Shown here: positions 1-11,029 of the stretch, one piece after another | Numbering within the stretch: the stretch's first letter is position 1 | How the letters are laid out: each line of letters starts with the position of its first letter | Assembly (NCBI GenBank): GCA_050084985.1 | Contig: JBITNC010000001.1 | Coordinates: 99,882,001-99,946,000 of the forward strand | Source of the DNA: Nageia nagi | Taxonomy: Eukaryota; Pinophyta | Reading direction: 5' to 3' | DNA: 64,000 nt | The notes under the pieces: generated by a model | Told to the model about the DNA's origin: nothing | Seen by the model: only the letters and a program-made list of their open reading frames with translations | Databases searched by the model: none | Program-made: the position numbers and the translations under genes

Positions 1-576
1 CCGATAAGCTATAACTAACCTTGAAGGTGAGACATATCTATCTGTTTCCTCCCCTGCTGCTATGGCTAGCATGGACAATAGTAATTGCAGATGTGCAGAA
101 AAGTTTGAGAGTGGGAGTTCAGAACTGGGGAACTCTCTAAACTTTGCGGAACCGGCTGTATTTTTATTTAGCCAAGCAGTGATATTTGCTCTTAGGTTGG
201 CGCTAGGTGTGATATACCAATCAATTTGCATGAGGGGAACCATAGGAGGGGGTGGACTGAAAGCCTCCGCTATTGCAACAGAATCCAAATTTAGGATAGT
301 TCTACCTTGCAAGTCTCTGACTCTCCTAGTTGCAGGATCGAATGCCCCTCTTATGATTTCTACCAACTCGGGAGCAGGAAAGCATCTATGAGGGATGAAA
401 TGCATGAGACCCGAACCCATTGGGGAATGAGCTATATGATTGAAGCTGAAGTTTGGGCACTTACCTTCCGCAGTGCCCTTGGGGTTCTTGTTCGGGGCTG
501 TAATCTCCGTATCCCACAATAACTCCATGGAATCTGATACCTTCTTTGCCGTCTTCGCCACTGATCCTGAGCTCAT
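1..576 (-). CDS. Unidentified ORF downstream of gag, truncated by window edge
   Basis: On the minus strand an open frame starts at ATG 576 and runs off the left edge without a stop, giving at least 190 codons. An in-frame TGA lies about 30 codons upstream of the ATG, so this ATG is the first possible one. The start is basic and Ser-rich (MSSGSVAKTAKK). It is followed by a folded-looking region with FIPHRCFPAPELVEIIRGAF, then GRTILNLDSVAIAEAF and a proline run. I see no protease, RT, RNase H or integrase motif. A strong splice-donor-like site (GAAG then GTAAGT) lies in the frame near position 463. It occupies the place where pol should follow the gag at 1113-2378 on the same strand. The pattern of a short strand then an LxLDxxAIxEAF motif vaguely recalls plant transposon-associated domains, but I cannot assign it. 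Confidence 0.55.
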   Translation of the reverse strand, partial: MSSGSVAKTAKKVSDSMELLWDTEITAPNKNPKGTAEGKCPNFSFNHIAHSPMGSGLMHFIPHRCFPAPELVEIIRGAFDPATRRVRDLQGRTILNLDSVAIAEAFSPPPPMVPLMQIDWYITPSANLRANITAWLNKNTAGSAKFREFPSSELPLSNFSAHLQLLLSMLAIAAGEETDRYVSPSRLVIAYR

Positions 577-1112
577 TCTTGTTCGCTTGGCACCTTGCGC
601 TGTGCTTATCAACCTTCTTGGGCCACTGCTTATGCCTCAAACTCGGATTCTCTTGCTCTGTTTCACAGTTCCTGGCGATGCTCAGTAAGCGCTAACTTTG
701 CAAATTGGTGAGCCAAAACTTTCTATGAATACTAGCATATAGGTGTCTTGGTAAGTAGTGCTCTGGGTCTTTTAACAGCTCACTTGAACGCATGATCTTT
801 CGAAGCGAGGGAAATCAACTCATGACAGCCGCATTAATAACTGATTTGCCGTTTTACGATCTTTTCGGGAACCTTGGGATTTGATTGCATGTACCCTCTT
901 GGAAACTTTTAATTCTGCCGGCGCAAAAAGGTTCCACTACTATTTACGTTACGCTAGTAGTAAATTACTGACAACAACCGCTCGAAATAAATGCAACATC
1001 ACACTATTTACAATATGTATACAAATCAAATTCCTTCTTCCCAATGGTCACTTTCCCGCGCTGGTGGGCTTCAGAAAAATTACTGTGTCCGCTGGTGTGG
1101 AATTCATCAAGT
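577..1112. other. Gag-to-ORF spacer, no coding signal
   Basis: About 535 bases separate the gag stop from the next minus-strand start. Reading the minus strand in three frames gives short frames with many stops and no aspartic protease DSG/DTG motif, so there is no recognisable start of pol. Open frames on the plus strand here have no recognisable content. Confidence 0.5.
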
Positions 1113-2458
1113 TCACGTTCCGGCTTTGTCATCCGCTACGCCAGGCGGAGGAATACCTCCACTCCTCAACAGATACTCTTGGTATTGAAAAATAGGGCAG
1201 GTTGTTTGTTCATGAGCATCATTACAAGCCAAACACAACCCATTAGCCGCCCCGGAAGTGGAAGCTTGGTCCACGTCCTCATTCAACACATGTTGAGCTT
1301 TCTCTACAGCAGGGTAGGGATATCTTCTGGCATTATTTTGTCTGGTCAACACGGTAATCTGGTTTGCCATATTTCTACACAAATTCTGGAGTTCCTGAAT
1401 TTCTGTAGATGATGCTACTCCTTGGTTCATATTAGGCTGATGTGGAGCTGGTAAGGCCAAGGGAGCTCTAGGAATTGGCAAATTTGACGACCAGGGTTGA
1501 ACAGGGACAGGAATATTAGCCAGAGGTGGGACTGAACTGATTACCGGAGGTCTCAAAATTTGCTGTTGTGTTGTGGTTATTGGGAAATAGGGCATTGGCA
1601 TACGGCTTGGTAATTTCCCAACTGCAATAAGGCATGATTCAGCATATACTGCTTGTCTATAGACCTCCGGGAAAGTATTCACTCCGGAATTTTGGATTTG
1701 CAGAGAGAGATCCGGAGGAAAGGCTCTCAGATAATACATCAAAGCTTGAAACTGCTGAGGCCTGACTGGCATGGGTACTCTCGTCCATGTTTTCTGGAAT
1801 CTAATGTTAAAATCCGGGATGTTCTCTTGTTCAAACCTTTTGATTGACGTGAACTGAGTGAGCAGAGAAAAGGGATCCCCTAGTTCATTAAACTCCAGGA
1901 TAAAGGGCTCTGCCAGTTGAGCCCAGGTACTGATGGATCCATTAGAAAGGCCCCTGTACCAATCCAGGACCTTTCCTTTGAAAGACTGAGCCAGTAATCT
2001 CACCATAACATCTTCATGCTGAATATTGTGAATCTTTGCTAGGCCGGCTACATCCACACAGTGCTCATAAGCCGTTTTTTCTGAAGTTGCATCAAACTCC
2101 GGAAGGGTTTTAAAAACATTTGCTGGGATATCATGTAATACCGCCAGAGCTATAGGAACTCCATTGTCCCATTCCGGATAAATATTCTGAGCTGGATTAG
2201 CCATTCTAGGGAAGGTATCTCTAGTATGAAGATTGGATGGTTCTGGCTTGATAGAGGATTTTAGGGAGTCGACACTATTCAGAGACTTGGACTTGATCAG
2301 GGTCTTTCTCCTAGGAGTATCTAACTTCCCAAATTCCGGTTCTTCTTTTGCTGCTCTAGTTTTAGATCTTGTCCACAATAAACTCTAGATTGCAAAAGAA
2401 AATGACAGGTTCAAAGCACCTATGATATTCATAAATAATTTGCTTTAATACATACCAT
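1113..2458 (-). CDS. gag: Ty3/gypsy-type Gag, probably with a spliced start
   Basis: The open frame 2384-1113 encodes about 423 residues of a retrotransposon Gag. A central Retrotrans_gag-like block (LLAQSFKGKVLDWYRGLSN, then FTSIKRFEQENIPDFNIRFQ) is typical of plant gypsy capsid proteins that form the virus-like particle. A Pro-rich linker follows. A Cys-rich tail (CLACNDAHEQTTC) sits where a zinc knuckle is expected but is not canonical CCHC. The frame has no ATG near its start: the first internal ATG is about 60 residues in. A predicted 71-bp intron (2455-2385) would join the ATG at 2458-2456 to AGT TTA TTG at 2384, giving a proper start. The unspliced ATG reads only nine codons before a stop. 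No pol follows; an unrelated ORF does. Gag identity is firm; the spliced start is inference. Confidence 0.75.
2385..2455 (-). other. Predicted 71-bp intron directly after the gag start codon
   Basis: On the minus strand the donor reads CCATG then GTATGT. The acceptor is a pyrimidine-rich stretch (TTTTCTTTTGCAATCTAG) followed by AG. Removal places ATG directly in front of the gag frame as ATG AGT TTA TTG. An alternative AG two bases further on would break the frame. Confidence 0.55.
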
Positions 2459-2497
2459 GGATGGTGCTTCAGCAGAGTCGCCAATAAATTTCTTCGT

Positions 2498-2515
2498 GTC
2501 CCACCGGGCGTGCCA
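2498..2515 (-). other. tRNA primer-binding site of the first LTR element
   Basis: The minus strand reads TGGCACGCCCGGTGGGAC about 11 bases after the LTR end. This TGGCACGCCCGG form is a common plant gypsy primer-binding site for minus-strand DNA synthesis. The exact tRNA was not determined. Confidence 0.7.
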
Positions 2516-2701
2516 AAAAGAAATACTGTTGATTGAGATTGTGTAATATGTGCGCCTGGAACAATCTTAACCAAAGTAGTTCACGAACAGACTGTAGGAC
2601 GCAGCCTGATCTCCGGAGAAGGCCGGTTCCTTATCCATTGGGCAGAGAAAAAGTAACAGGAAAGAGATAAAAAGAGTAGGGAGCGAGAGATTTAAGCAAA
2701 A

Positions 2702-2785
2702 GGATAGGGTAACAAGAAAGGAAGTAAAAGGATAGGGTAACAAGAAAGGAAGTAAAAGGATAGGGTAACGAGAGAGAAAGCAAAG
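2702..2785 (-). repeat. 28-bp tandem repeat, about three copies
   Basis: The plus strand repeats GGATAGGGTAACAAGAAAGG at 2702, 2730 and 2758, an exact 28-bp spacing. It lies in the LTR downstream of the TATA box, so it would be transcribed. Confidence 0.8.
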
Positions 2786-3118
2786 GGGTAGATCACTAGT
2801 TCAGCGCGGGCTTTCGTAGTGTGCGAAACCTTGGCCTGAATCTAGTGTCGCAGCCACAGAACAAGTCCTCACTCTCTGAATAGCTCCCCAGCTTCTACTC
2901 TACCATGTAGCAGACACAGTTATACTAGCAACCCGCAACTATTACTCAGGAAACAAGCTAAGCTGCCACAATGTAACCAAATTAAGAATAACAATTACGA
3001 GTGCTAGACAAGAAAGGTCAAGATGGTTTCATAGTACCGGACTGAAGCTACAGGTCTTCGAGAACAAATGAAAAGGGCAATACTAGGCTTCCGACCCTAG
3101 TTTCTCTTTATTTTCATA

Positions 3119-3126
3119 TATTTATA
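3119..3126 (-). promoter_or_regulatory. TATA box of the first LTR
   Basis: TATAAATA on the minus strand, upstream of the transcribed LTR part and downstream of the repeated U3 block. This is the expected LTR promoter position. Confidence 0.6.
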
Positions 3127-3399
3127 CTGTGTTAATAACAGTTACAAAATTACAGAATAGAAACGTTTACAAAACGGCCGCAAGATTCTGGCCTTCTTGA
3201 ACTGATATCACCTACATATGACACTTGGCCGGCTGTTACAAAATTGGGCAGATCGCCGACGATTCGGTTCCCTGATGATTGTACTCAGGCATCTTGCAGA
3301 CTTACTCTCTTTCGGGATTTCTTAATTCTATGGCTCAGGCTCTTCAATCTTTCTTTGCGGGCCTATTTTCCTCCGGGACTCGGTTTCATTCACCAATAT

Positions 3400-3830
3400 T
3401 AATCTTGTTTCTTTCCCCTTCGCCTGACGTCAGCCTTGAATCTCCGGACTTCTTCATTCACTGGCTCCGGACACTAAATTACTCCTTGATGATGTCATCC
3501 ATTCTGGGCTCCGGTTTGCTTTATGAATGCAAACTTCATATTTCCTTGTGACGTCACCTTTGAATCTCTGGAATTTCCCGCTCGCTGGTTCCGGATACTA
3601 AATTTCTCTTTGCTGATGTCATCTGTTCCGGGCTCCGGTTCTTATTCAAAATGTGAACGTCGTTTCGCCTGTGACGTCATTTTTCTACCCTCCGGAATAT
3701 TTTCCTTTATGGCTCCGGATACTAAGTCGCTACCTGTCGACGTCATCTCCTCCGGACTCCGGTTCCATTCAAAATGTGAACGTTGTTTCCCCGTGACGTC
3801 ATTATTTCATTTCTCCGGAATGCTTTGTTT
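3400..3830 (-). promoter_or_regulatory. ~123-bp tandem repeats in U3 with TGACGTCA sites
   Basis: Four perfect TGACGTCA palindromes occur at 3425, 3549, 3672 and 3794, spaced 124, 123 and 122 bp. The intervening sequence also repeats (CCGGATACTAA, GGCTCCGGTT, CAAAATGTGAACG). A second, half-phase site reads TGATGTCA at 3490 and 3614 and is altered in the third unit. TGACGTCA is the core bound by plant bZIP (TGA/CREB-type) factors. An upstream array of such sites is what an LTR enhancer would look like. The repeats are seen; the enhancer role is inferred. Confidence 0.7.
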
Positions 3831-4058
3831 GCTGGAGAACTTATGCTGACTTTATCTTTTCCGGAACTTGGTTTTCACCCCAAAAAATAATCATCTTATC
3901 CTCCGCACGTCTCCACTTTATTCCGGAAAACTTTACTCTGACTCCGGGCTGCTTTATCTGCTCCGGAAAAAACTCCCGGAGATCTTCGAATGAATCCGTA
4001 GGGGCAGGTAGAGTACACCGTGGCTTTACTTCAAGGATTTATTATGGAGGAATCTACA

Positions 4059-4587
4059 GTGGGGTTGGAAACTCTTTATCTTGTGGAACCTACATTTTCA
4101 TAAGAAAATAAACTATCTAATAATTTTGATGTAGCAGAGTGCTCTTTGATCAACTAATAATTAGTTAGAATATCAATAACAATAGGAGCATTATGAGTAA
4201 GAAAATATTATAGCTTTTCTCTATTTGATAATAATTCATGTATAGATCTAGCATGATAAGGAATTCAATCTAACTCAAGAATTTCATCACTATCATCAAA
4301 AGTATCAGTATGAGTATCAAGATGAGGTTCTTATAGAGGTAGGTCAAGGTTATGCCTAACACTTCTTTGGATATCATTGAAATGAACCTTCCCTTTAGAG
4401 GCCTTAAGGTTTTCTACATTGAGGTCTATTTTTTGAACATAAGTAGAACAAACCCATCTTTTTCTCTAGATACTATTCTAAGAGCTTCAAGTAGAGGGAT
4501 GAATAATAGCGAAAATAGATTCATGATTTTTCAAGAGGATTCTCTAGGTCAAGACCTAAGTGTGTAAGAATGTCGAGTTCACCAAAA
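4059..4587 (-). mobile_element. Interrupted internal region of an older minus-strand LTR element
   Basis: Reading the minus strand from 4587, a primer-binding site (TTTTGGTGAACTCG) follows the LTR at 4588-5319. The internal leader then runs down to about 4059, where the first element's LTR begins. The simplest reading is that the 1-4058 element inserted into this one. No gag is visible in the ~500 bases left. Confidence 0.45.
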
Positions 4588-5319
4588 TGTAGACCCAAAA
4601 ATATGTAAAATATAATTAAATACACAAATAAATAAATGGTATATAAAATACAATGATAATACTCTATATTAGATTACAATAAGTACACATGACACATATA
4701 AAACCTAATACAAAGTGGGGGCTATAGATAGTATGTGTACAATCCTCAAAGTATAACAACAATGAATCATCAGAGGATCGTGATCGAACTTCAGATGAGC
4801 TCATAATAGATATTTGCTAGAATGGTTACATGAGTCGTTCCTCAAAATTTGGACCTCTTGATCTGAAGGGCAAATGCTAGTGATTGTGTGGAAGCGGTAC
4901 ATCATTGACAAAGTAGGAATGGTAGTTTTGTGTTACATGCAAGAGAGAGATAATAGATCTCAAAGAGTATAAAAAATTTCTTAAGATAGGTAGCATCAAG
5001 AGACACCATTGGTTTTATGTTTGGGACAACCACCTTTTAGAGAGATCCGATATGGATGTCAACCTTCACCTCCCTTATTTATAACTTGCAAGGAAATAGA
5101 AAGGAGTGAGGCTAACACATAACAATAATAATAACCTTTTCAATATTCAATATAATTTAAAATATAAACCATGGTATATGATATTACATTGGCCCTAACA
5201 CATGGTATTGCATTGTAATAACTATTTTATCTTGATTTATGTATTATTTCCATTTAATCATTTAATGAGTCTAAATATGATTTATTAAATAAATAATAAA
5301 TCATTTTTAGGAATCTACA
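4588..5319 (-). repeat. 5' LTR (732 bp) of an older minus-strand element
   Basis: The plus strand begins TGTAGACCC and ends TTTTTAGGAATCTACA. The end resembles that of the paired LTR at 12837-13450 (ATATTTAGACATCTACA). Immediately outside, at 4587-4574 on the minus strand, lies TTTTGGTGAACTCG, nearly the same primer-binding site as in the elements at 11411-13450 and 43419. No partner LTR is in the window. Confidence 0.6.
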
Positions 5320-8100
5320 AATAGGCCATAATAAATAAGTAGTTGATTGTATGGAAAACAAAGTGATTCCATTAATTGCTAAACCCAATCTAACACTCCT
5401 ATGTTCCATAAGAAATTTGGTGGGCCATTTATTTTTTATATATTTCATTACTTTACTATCTGTAATAATGTGTAATACACTTTTTTCAATTCTATTTTTT
5501 GGATGCTTGTTTAAATGTTGTGCAAGTGACTTACATAGAAATATTTTCATCAACTTAGGAAAAACTGGCATATGTTAAATATCCTTTTAATAAACATGTT
5601 TCTTTATCATTCTTTAATGGTATCTACTTGCACCACACTTTGAAAATTCATTTAAATATTCATAGCCTCCTCTAGACAATATTTAATCCTTAATACAAGC
5701 ATGCTATGAATGATACTCTACCCCTACATCCTTCAAAATTCCATGTACCTTTTTTTCATGAAAAAGGGATGATATTGTCACTTGGAAGTAGTTTAGAGTT
5801 TAGTAACCTATAATACCACATAAAGTAATAAAATTATTATGTTAAATATTAAACAATAAAAAAATCTAATTAATATATAAATTGATGGAAATTAAAATTT
5901 TGAAAAATAAAAAATGCATACTTTAAAAGATCAATGAAACTTGTATTTGACCATCCATATTTGGCTTTTATATTCATCAAAAGTAAGGTGGTTGATAACT
6001 TGAATAAACATGCTCCTTCATATAAAGGGATTTTTGAAGCACTATACATATTATCATTTTCAAAATCATCTCTTGCATCATCATATGTATGAGGAGTATC
6101 ATGAACAACATTATCATTTTCATTATCATTTGGATAAATTGACTCAAATAAATCATTCAATGCTTCATATTCCTAATGAATATTATTATGAATCCATGGA
6201 TATTATAATAAGAGTTGTTAGATTTGGATCTATTGAGAAATGTTCATATGCATCGTAACTTAATATTATGCATAGTTGATTCCTTCTTTTCCAATGAATA
6301 TTTTTTTCGATACAAAAAATGGTGCATAATATATTACTTTCAAGTTATAGTCATGTATATTTGTTGCATTTTAGTGTGCTTGTCAAATTAATTTATACAA
6401 ATTAATAAAATAATTAAAAAATATAATATTTTTCATTAATAGGTGAACAAGGTGTATCATAATATAAAAGTAAAGAGTAAAATTTTTTATTAATAGGTGA
6501 ACAAGTGTATCACATTTTTCAAGGTGTAACAAATGTATCATAAAAGTTTTCATTAATAGGTGAACAAGTAGTTGTGACAAGTTTATCACAATACATAAAT
6601 AATATTAAGTTTGTTATTCACCCTTGACTTTTGTCATGCTTTAATTATTATATTTGTATATGCTAACTCCAAAAATCCCTTATGTGGTGGAGTAGGTCTT
6701 TTATAATTGTAGTGCACTAATAACTCATCACTAAAGGCAAGAGATATAATAGGAACTACACCTACATAACTACTCATTCTTCGATCAATGAAGTCTTCTT
6801 AATCATTTTCAAATTCTACAAATTCACATTTCTTTTTAAATTTACTACCTTTCAAACTATTTATGTATCTTGCAATATTTCCATTTATCTTTGGTCGATC
6901 ATTAATGTATAAATATCTTAAAGTATATGTATTGATGTTGTAATAGTTTTACACATACCATACTTGGGCATACTGAACATAAATAATGCTAATCAAATTC
7001 AATCCATTTTATTGTAAATTGGTCCACATGTGTTACAATAAGGTTCCATATTTTACCGTAATCATATTTAGTTATGAAATGCATGTAATATTTACTATTT
7101 GTTATCAAGTAGCTATCTTCATATGAATATATTAGAATTCTTGTTCCATTGTTTAATTAACTTTCCAATATATCCTTTATAGTTGCATAAATAATTTAAA
7201 GAACATAACGTGGGATCATACTTGATTCTAAATTATCACAAAAGTTACTTAAGGACATTATGATATCCTCTTTTGATACCTAGATTATCAATTAATTACA
7301 TCCATTTACAAATGTCTATCCATCAATATGTAATGGTGTCATTCCATACCTTGAATTGTTACATGATGATAATAATCTACAAGGAGTTAGGGTAACCATC
7401 TTTATACATTACAATGTATGAGATATTTATTTACATGAGGGTTCCTTACAATTATAAAGTGTATTTACATCATAATCTTGTTAAGGTTTGGCCTTGGAGG
7501 TCTTCAATACATCTTTTCTCTCTTAGTGTTGTTGCTTGCTATCTTCATCTTTCATGCTCCTATAAGGATCCAATGTTCATCAGTTATGAGTACTAAGAAA
7601 GACTTATGAGAATTAAGGATCAGGACAATCCTTTTACTTGAACAAAATGCATCTTACTCTAAATGCATCATAATTATTTTCAACAATTCAAATACCTTAT
7701 TTAAGGACCTCAAGAGGTTTTATGTTCTCTCTAGAACTACTTCCCTTCCTTGGTCTTAGGGTAACATCTTATTATTCAACAATTTTGATCACATTCCATA
7801 ATCACTCATAATATTAATATCAATCAACAACTTCAAAATAGTATGAACCTATCATACCATCAAATGCACTTCAATTATGATTATCCATTTATTTCATATT
7901 AAACTCAAAAGTAATTCAAAATCTTCATTTAAATACTTCTTTACTTTACTCATAGTAATAAATTCTTAAAAATAGTAATATTATCCAAAACCATCATATA
8001 AAACTTCAATTTTGGATACCTAACATTAATTTGGATTAAACTAAAAAGGTAATATTATTATAAAATCCTTATTTAATTTAATTTTAATTTTATCCATTGG
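5320..8100. other. AT-rich decayed intergenic sequence
   Basis: No gene, LTR pair or RNA gene recognised. Short open frames are of the length expected by chance in AT-rich DNA. A CATCAT/TTCATT-rich patch at 6010-6170 is low complexity. Confidence 0.5.
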
Positions 8101-8119
8101 AGTATTTTAGTTTATAAAA

Positions 8120-8990
8120 TTATCACAATGGATGGGTTTGCATTTTATTGTAATTATGGTTCACCATAATTACATGGTATGTACATTGGGAAGTCTTATG
8201 AATTGTATGATAAAATACTTCATTAATATGCACAAATTGATGCCTTCTTGGAATGCAACAATGCATAAATGGTGGCTTTAAGAGGACTTTGTGATATGCT
8301 TGATATAATACCTCATCAACTACAATGAGATGATTATGGATAAGCATGATTGGTTATAGTGAATTATTTGACAAAACACATCATTGAAATGTAGTGCGAT
8401 GTTTGTATGATGTGCACCCATATAAATATGTTGGAGGATTGGGAATTGTTTTCCAATGTGGTCTCATTGATCATAGGATATTCCAAAATGGATTCATTGA
8501 AGAGGCTAGTGAATTACTTAACAAAATACCTCACCAAACATAGTTCTTATACCCAAAATAAATACGTTGAAGAGATTAGTGAGTTGTTTGACATAATGTC
8601 TCAATAATTGTAAATGTAGGGTATGAACAAAATTAATAATACCTCATCAAATGCAAATGCAAGGTATGTTGAAGGGTCCTGTGCATCAAAATGCCTCATC
8701 AAATGCAACTCATGGATTACATTATTAACATGTTACACCCAAAATGGAGACCATGAAGTGATATGGAAATTATGTGATAAAAATTACCTCTTCAAATGTG
8801 GACCCATGTATTGTAGGATATACAAAAAATGGATATGTTTGAAGGGGATCCATGGATTGCATTGATTGTAGGATATGTCCAAACTAGATATGTTTAAGGG
8901 ACCTATGAATCACTTGAGAGATTGCTCCAATAAATACAGACTCATGGATTATGTTGATCATAGGGTATGCCCAAAATATGTTCTCTAAAA
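8120..8990 (+). pseudogene. Degenerate pentatricopeptide repeat (PPR) gene fragment
   Basis: Plus-strand translations repeatedly give the GYxQNGxxEEAxELxxKMPxxNVVSW signature of plant PPR proteins, which bind organellar RNA. Examples are FQNGFIEEASELLNKIP (from 8482), YTQNKYVEEISELFDIMSQ (8550-8607), CYTQNGD (8731), GYTKNGYV (8816), GYVQTRYV (8871) and GYAQNM (8963). Further traces such as MPSWNATM lie near 8250. Spacing is about 85-93 bases where it is not disturbed, near the 31-residue PPR unit. Frames shift between units and stops are frequent, so this is a pseudogene. No start, targeting peptide or C-terminal E/DYW domain could be placed. Family call is fairly sure; the parent gene is unknown. 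Confidence 0.65.
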
Positions 8991-9967
8991 AGAATATATA
9001 TAGATTTACTTTGATGTAATGGTTAAATGTAGTACCAAATCCTATATTCTATTGCTAGTATTCTTCCAATATGTATCACCATGGAAACCCTTGTAAAGTA
9101 GGAAGATCCATTCAAGAGTGGATAAAATGAATTTTCATCAAATTCTATGTTAGGAATGCTCAAATATACATACATACTGTGAAATCCATTTACTAATAAT
9201 GCATAAGAAGCATCCTTTCATTATTTGATACTTATAATAATAAATAAAGCATAAACAACATCACATCACAAAAGCTCAAGAAACTATGATAAAGGAAGTG
9301 CCCTTGAAATATCATAACCAAAGTTCTTACACCATAGTATTGCATAAAAATTTTATACAACATATAATAGTTTCTTCAATTACAAATGTAAAAAGATTGC
9401 ATAAATAACATTACAATCCCTAGCAAAAACACATCTACCTAGCCTACAACACTTGAGAGCTAGGTGCAAGAAGAAACTGGATCACAATATTGCTTCTTTG
9501 GTACATATCTTGAAAACCATATAATAAATGCTTCATATATGATTAAAAACATATGAAAAGATTCAAAAAATGATAAAAACCCTAGACAGGATATTAAAAA
9601 ATACCTAGCTAGCTAGAGAACTCAGTAAAAGATTTGGTATTAAAGCCCCTTTCTTCTTCATATAAACATTGCTCAAGACCTCCATGATGAATAAGATAAA
9701 TACTTTAATTTCATGCATCACACTGGCTATGTTATATTCATATAGTAGGATTATTTGAGAGTGACAAACAATGAAGAGATTAATATGAACTAGAAATAAA
9801 CATGGTTACTCTTAAAATCTTTTACTATTATATGCCACCTATTATTCAAAATGATTTCTTATTAAAAATAATGATACATGTACCGATATTACATATGATA
9901 CATACTTCTCTCAATAGCCTAACTGGATCATCCAACTAAATTTTATACTTATTCAAACAATGAGAGC
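8991..9967. other. AT-rich intergenic sequence
   Basis: No feature supported. Confidence 0.45.
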
Positions 9968-10330
9968 CTTACCCAATAGAAACACAACTTACTAGATAAT
10001 AAATAACATTATCCAACATAAAATGACCTTACCCAATGAAAAGTAATGTTGTTTAATAGGTATATAACTTATCAAATAGATTTTAATGTTACCCAATGAC
10101 ATGAAAGCTTACCTGGTAGTGTTAAGGGTTATCTAATAAGTGTAAATCTTACCTGATAACAAATGAGTTTACTCAACATAGATCAACATTATATAATAAA
10201 ACAATCCTTACCTGAACATCCCAAAGTCTACTCATAGATACTTATTTGATGAAGCTTAAGCTTACTCAGTAGGACTTGGGCTTACCCAACAAGACTTGGT
10301 CTTACTCAAAAATACTTGAAAAACTTCTCT
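9968..10330 (+). repeat. Degenerate 20-bp tandem repeat, about 17 units
   Basis: A TTACCCAAT-like core recurs at almost exactly 20-bp steps: 9968, 9989, 10008, 10028, 10048, 10068, 10088, 10108, 10128, 10148, 10168, 10188, 10207, 10228, then 10261, 10280 and 10300. A typical unit is TTACCCAATGAAAAGTAATG. Units diverge freely outside the first 8-10 bases, but the phase is kept. Confidence 0.8.
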
Positions 10331-10383
10331 TCTTAATGAGTAATGACCATTTGAAAAAATAATGTATATAAATTTTGAACTCT

Positions 10384-10612
10384 TTTAGGTAAAATGGGAA
10401 AGATAATGTTATAGGATAATAATTAGAAAATAATTCATCAGGTAATATTATTTACCATCAGGTAAGCTAAAAGGTCATTGGGTAAAGTATATCACTAACT
10501 CTCTTCTAAGTGGCTAAAGGTTCTAATCCATTAGCTAAAGATTTTCCTAGTCCTTTTCCTATCAGATAAGTTGAAGCTTCATTAGGTAATACCATTTTGC
10601 ATTGGGTAAAAG
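10384..10612 (-). repeat. Inverted second block of the same 20-bp repeat
   Basis: Read on the minus strand, this block has the same unit as 9968-10330. Examples are TTACCCAATGCAAAATGGTA (from 10610), TTACCTAATGAAG, TTATCTGATAGG, TTACCCAATGACC and TTACCTGATGG, mostly about 20 bp apart. The two blocks face each other across about 50 bases. Confidence 0.75.
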
Positions 10613-11029
10613 ATTTCAACCAATTACATTGATCATAAATATTCAGATTTCATGTCAATACACAAGGCTTGAAAGGACTAAAGAAATACAAAAAATGAAT
10701 AAGCATTTAATTGATAACATACTCCTTCCACTCCATGCAATAAACAATAAACACATGTTGTCAAAATCCTTGGCATTTGGTGTGTTAATTTTTGGTAAGA
10801 GGTGATATTATTTTTGAGTCATATGTTCTATTATCAAATTAAAATTAATATATACAAATGCATGTGGAGATGGGAATTTTAAGAAAAAAAAGACTGCAAA
10901 TAGTTATAGTTGTAACCAAGCTCAAAGTTGAAAGATTGTTATCCTAAAGATGTAAAGTTTAGCATGAAAAGTTTTTAAGCTCTCAAGCTTAGGCCTCACT
11001 AGGAATTCTATGGCTATCATGTATCCAAA

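Larger units (their letters stand above)
2527..4058 (-). repeat. 5' LTR of the minus-strand gag element (approximate ends)
   Basis: This lies directly upstream of the primer-binding site and gag in minus-strand sense. Its 3' end is taken at CA (2528-2527). Its 5' end is set at TGTAGATTCC (4058), which is uncertain because the partner LTR is outside the window. It holds a TATA box (3126-3119) and a repeat-rich U3 upstream of it. It is clearly richer in G+C than the flanking sequence beyond 4.1 kb. A purine-rich block of 28-bp repeats lies on the transcribed side. The lower boundary is more certain than the upper. Confidence 0.55.

Noticed and set aside
62-688. Several plus-strand open frames at the left end
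   Set aside because: They lie opposite a longer minus-strand frame with protein-like composition and are in line with gag on that strand; they read as shadows.
1653-1847. Plus-strand frame within the gag region
   Set aside because: Antisense shadow of gag.
9968-10612. CRISPR array from the regular 20-bp spacing
   Set aside because: There are no conserved repeat/unique spacer units or cas genes, and the setting is a plant nuclear genome.
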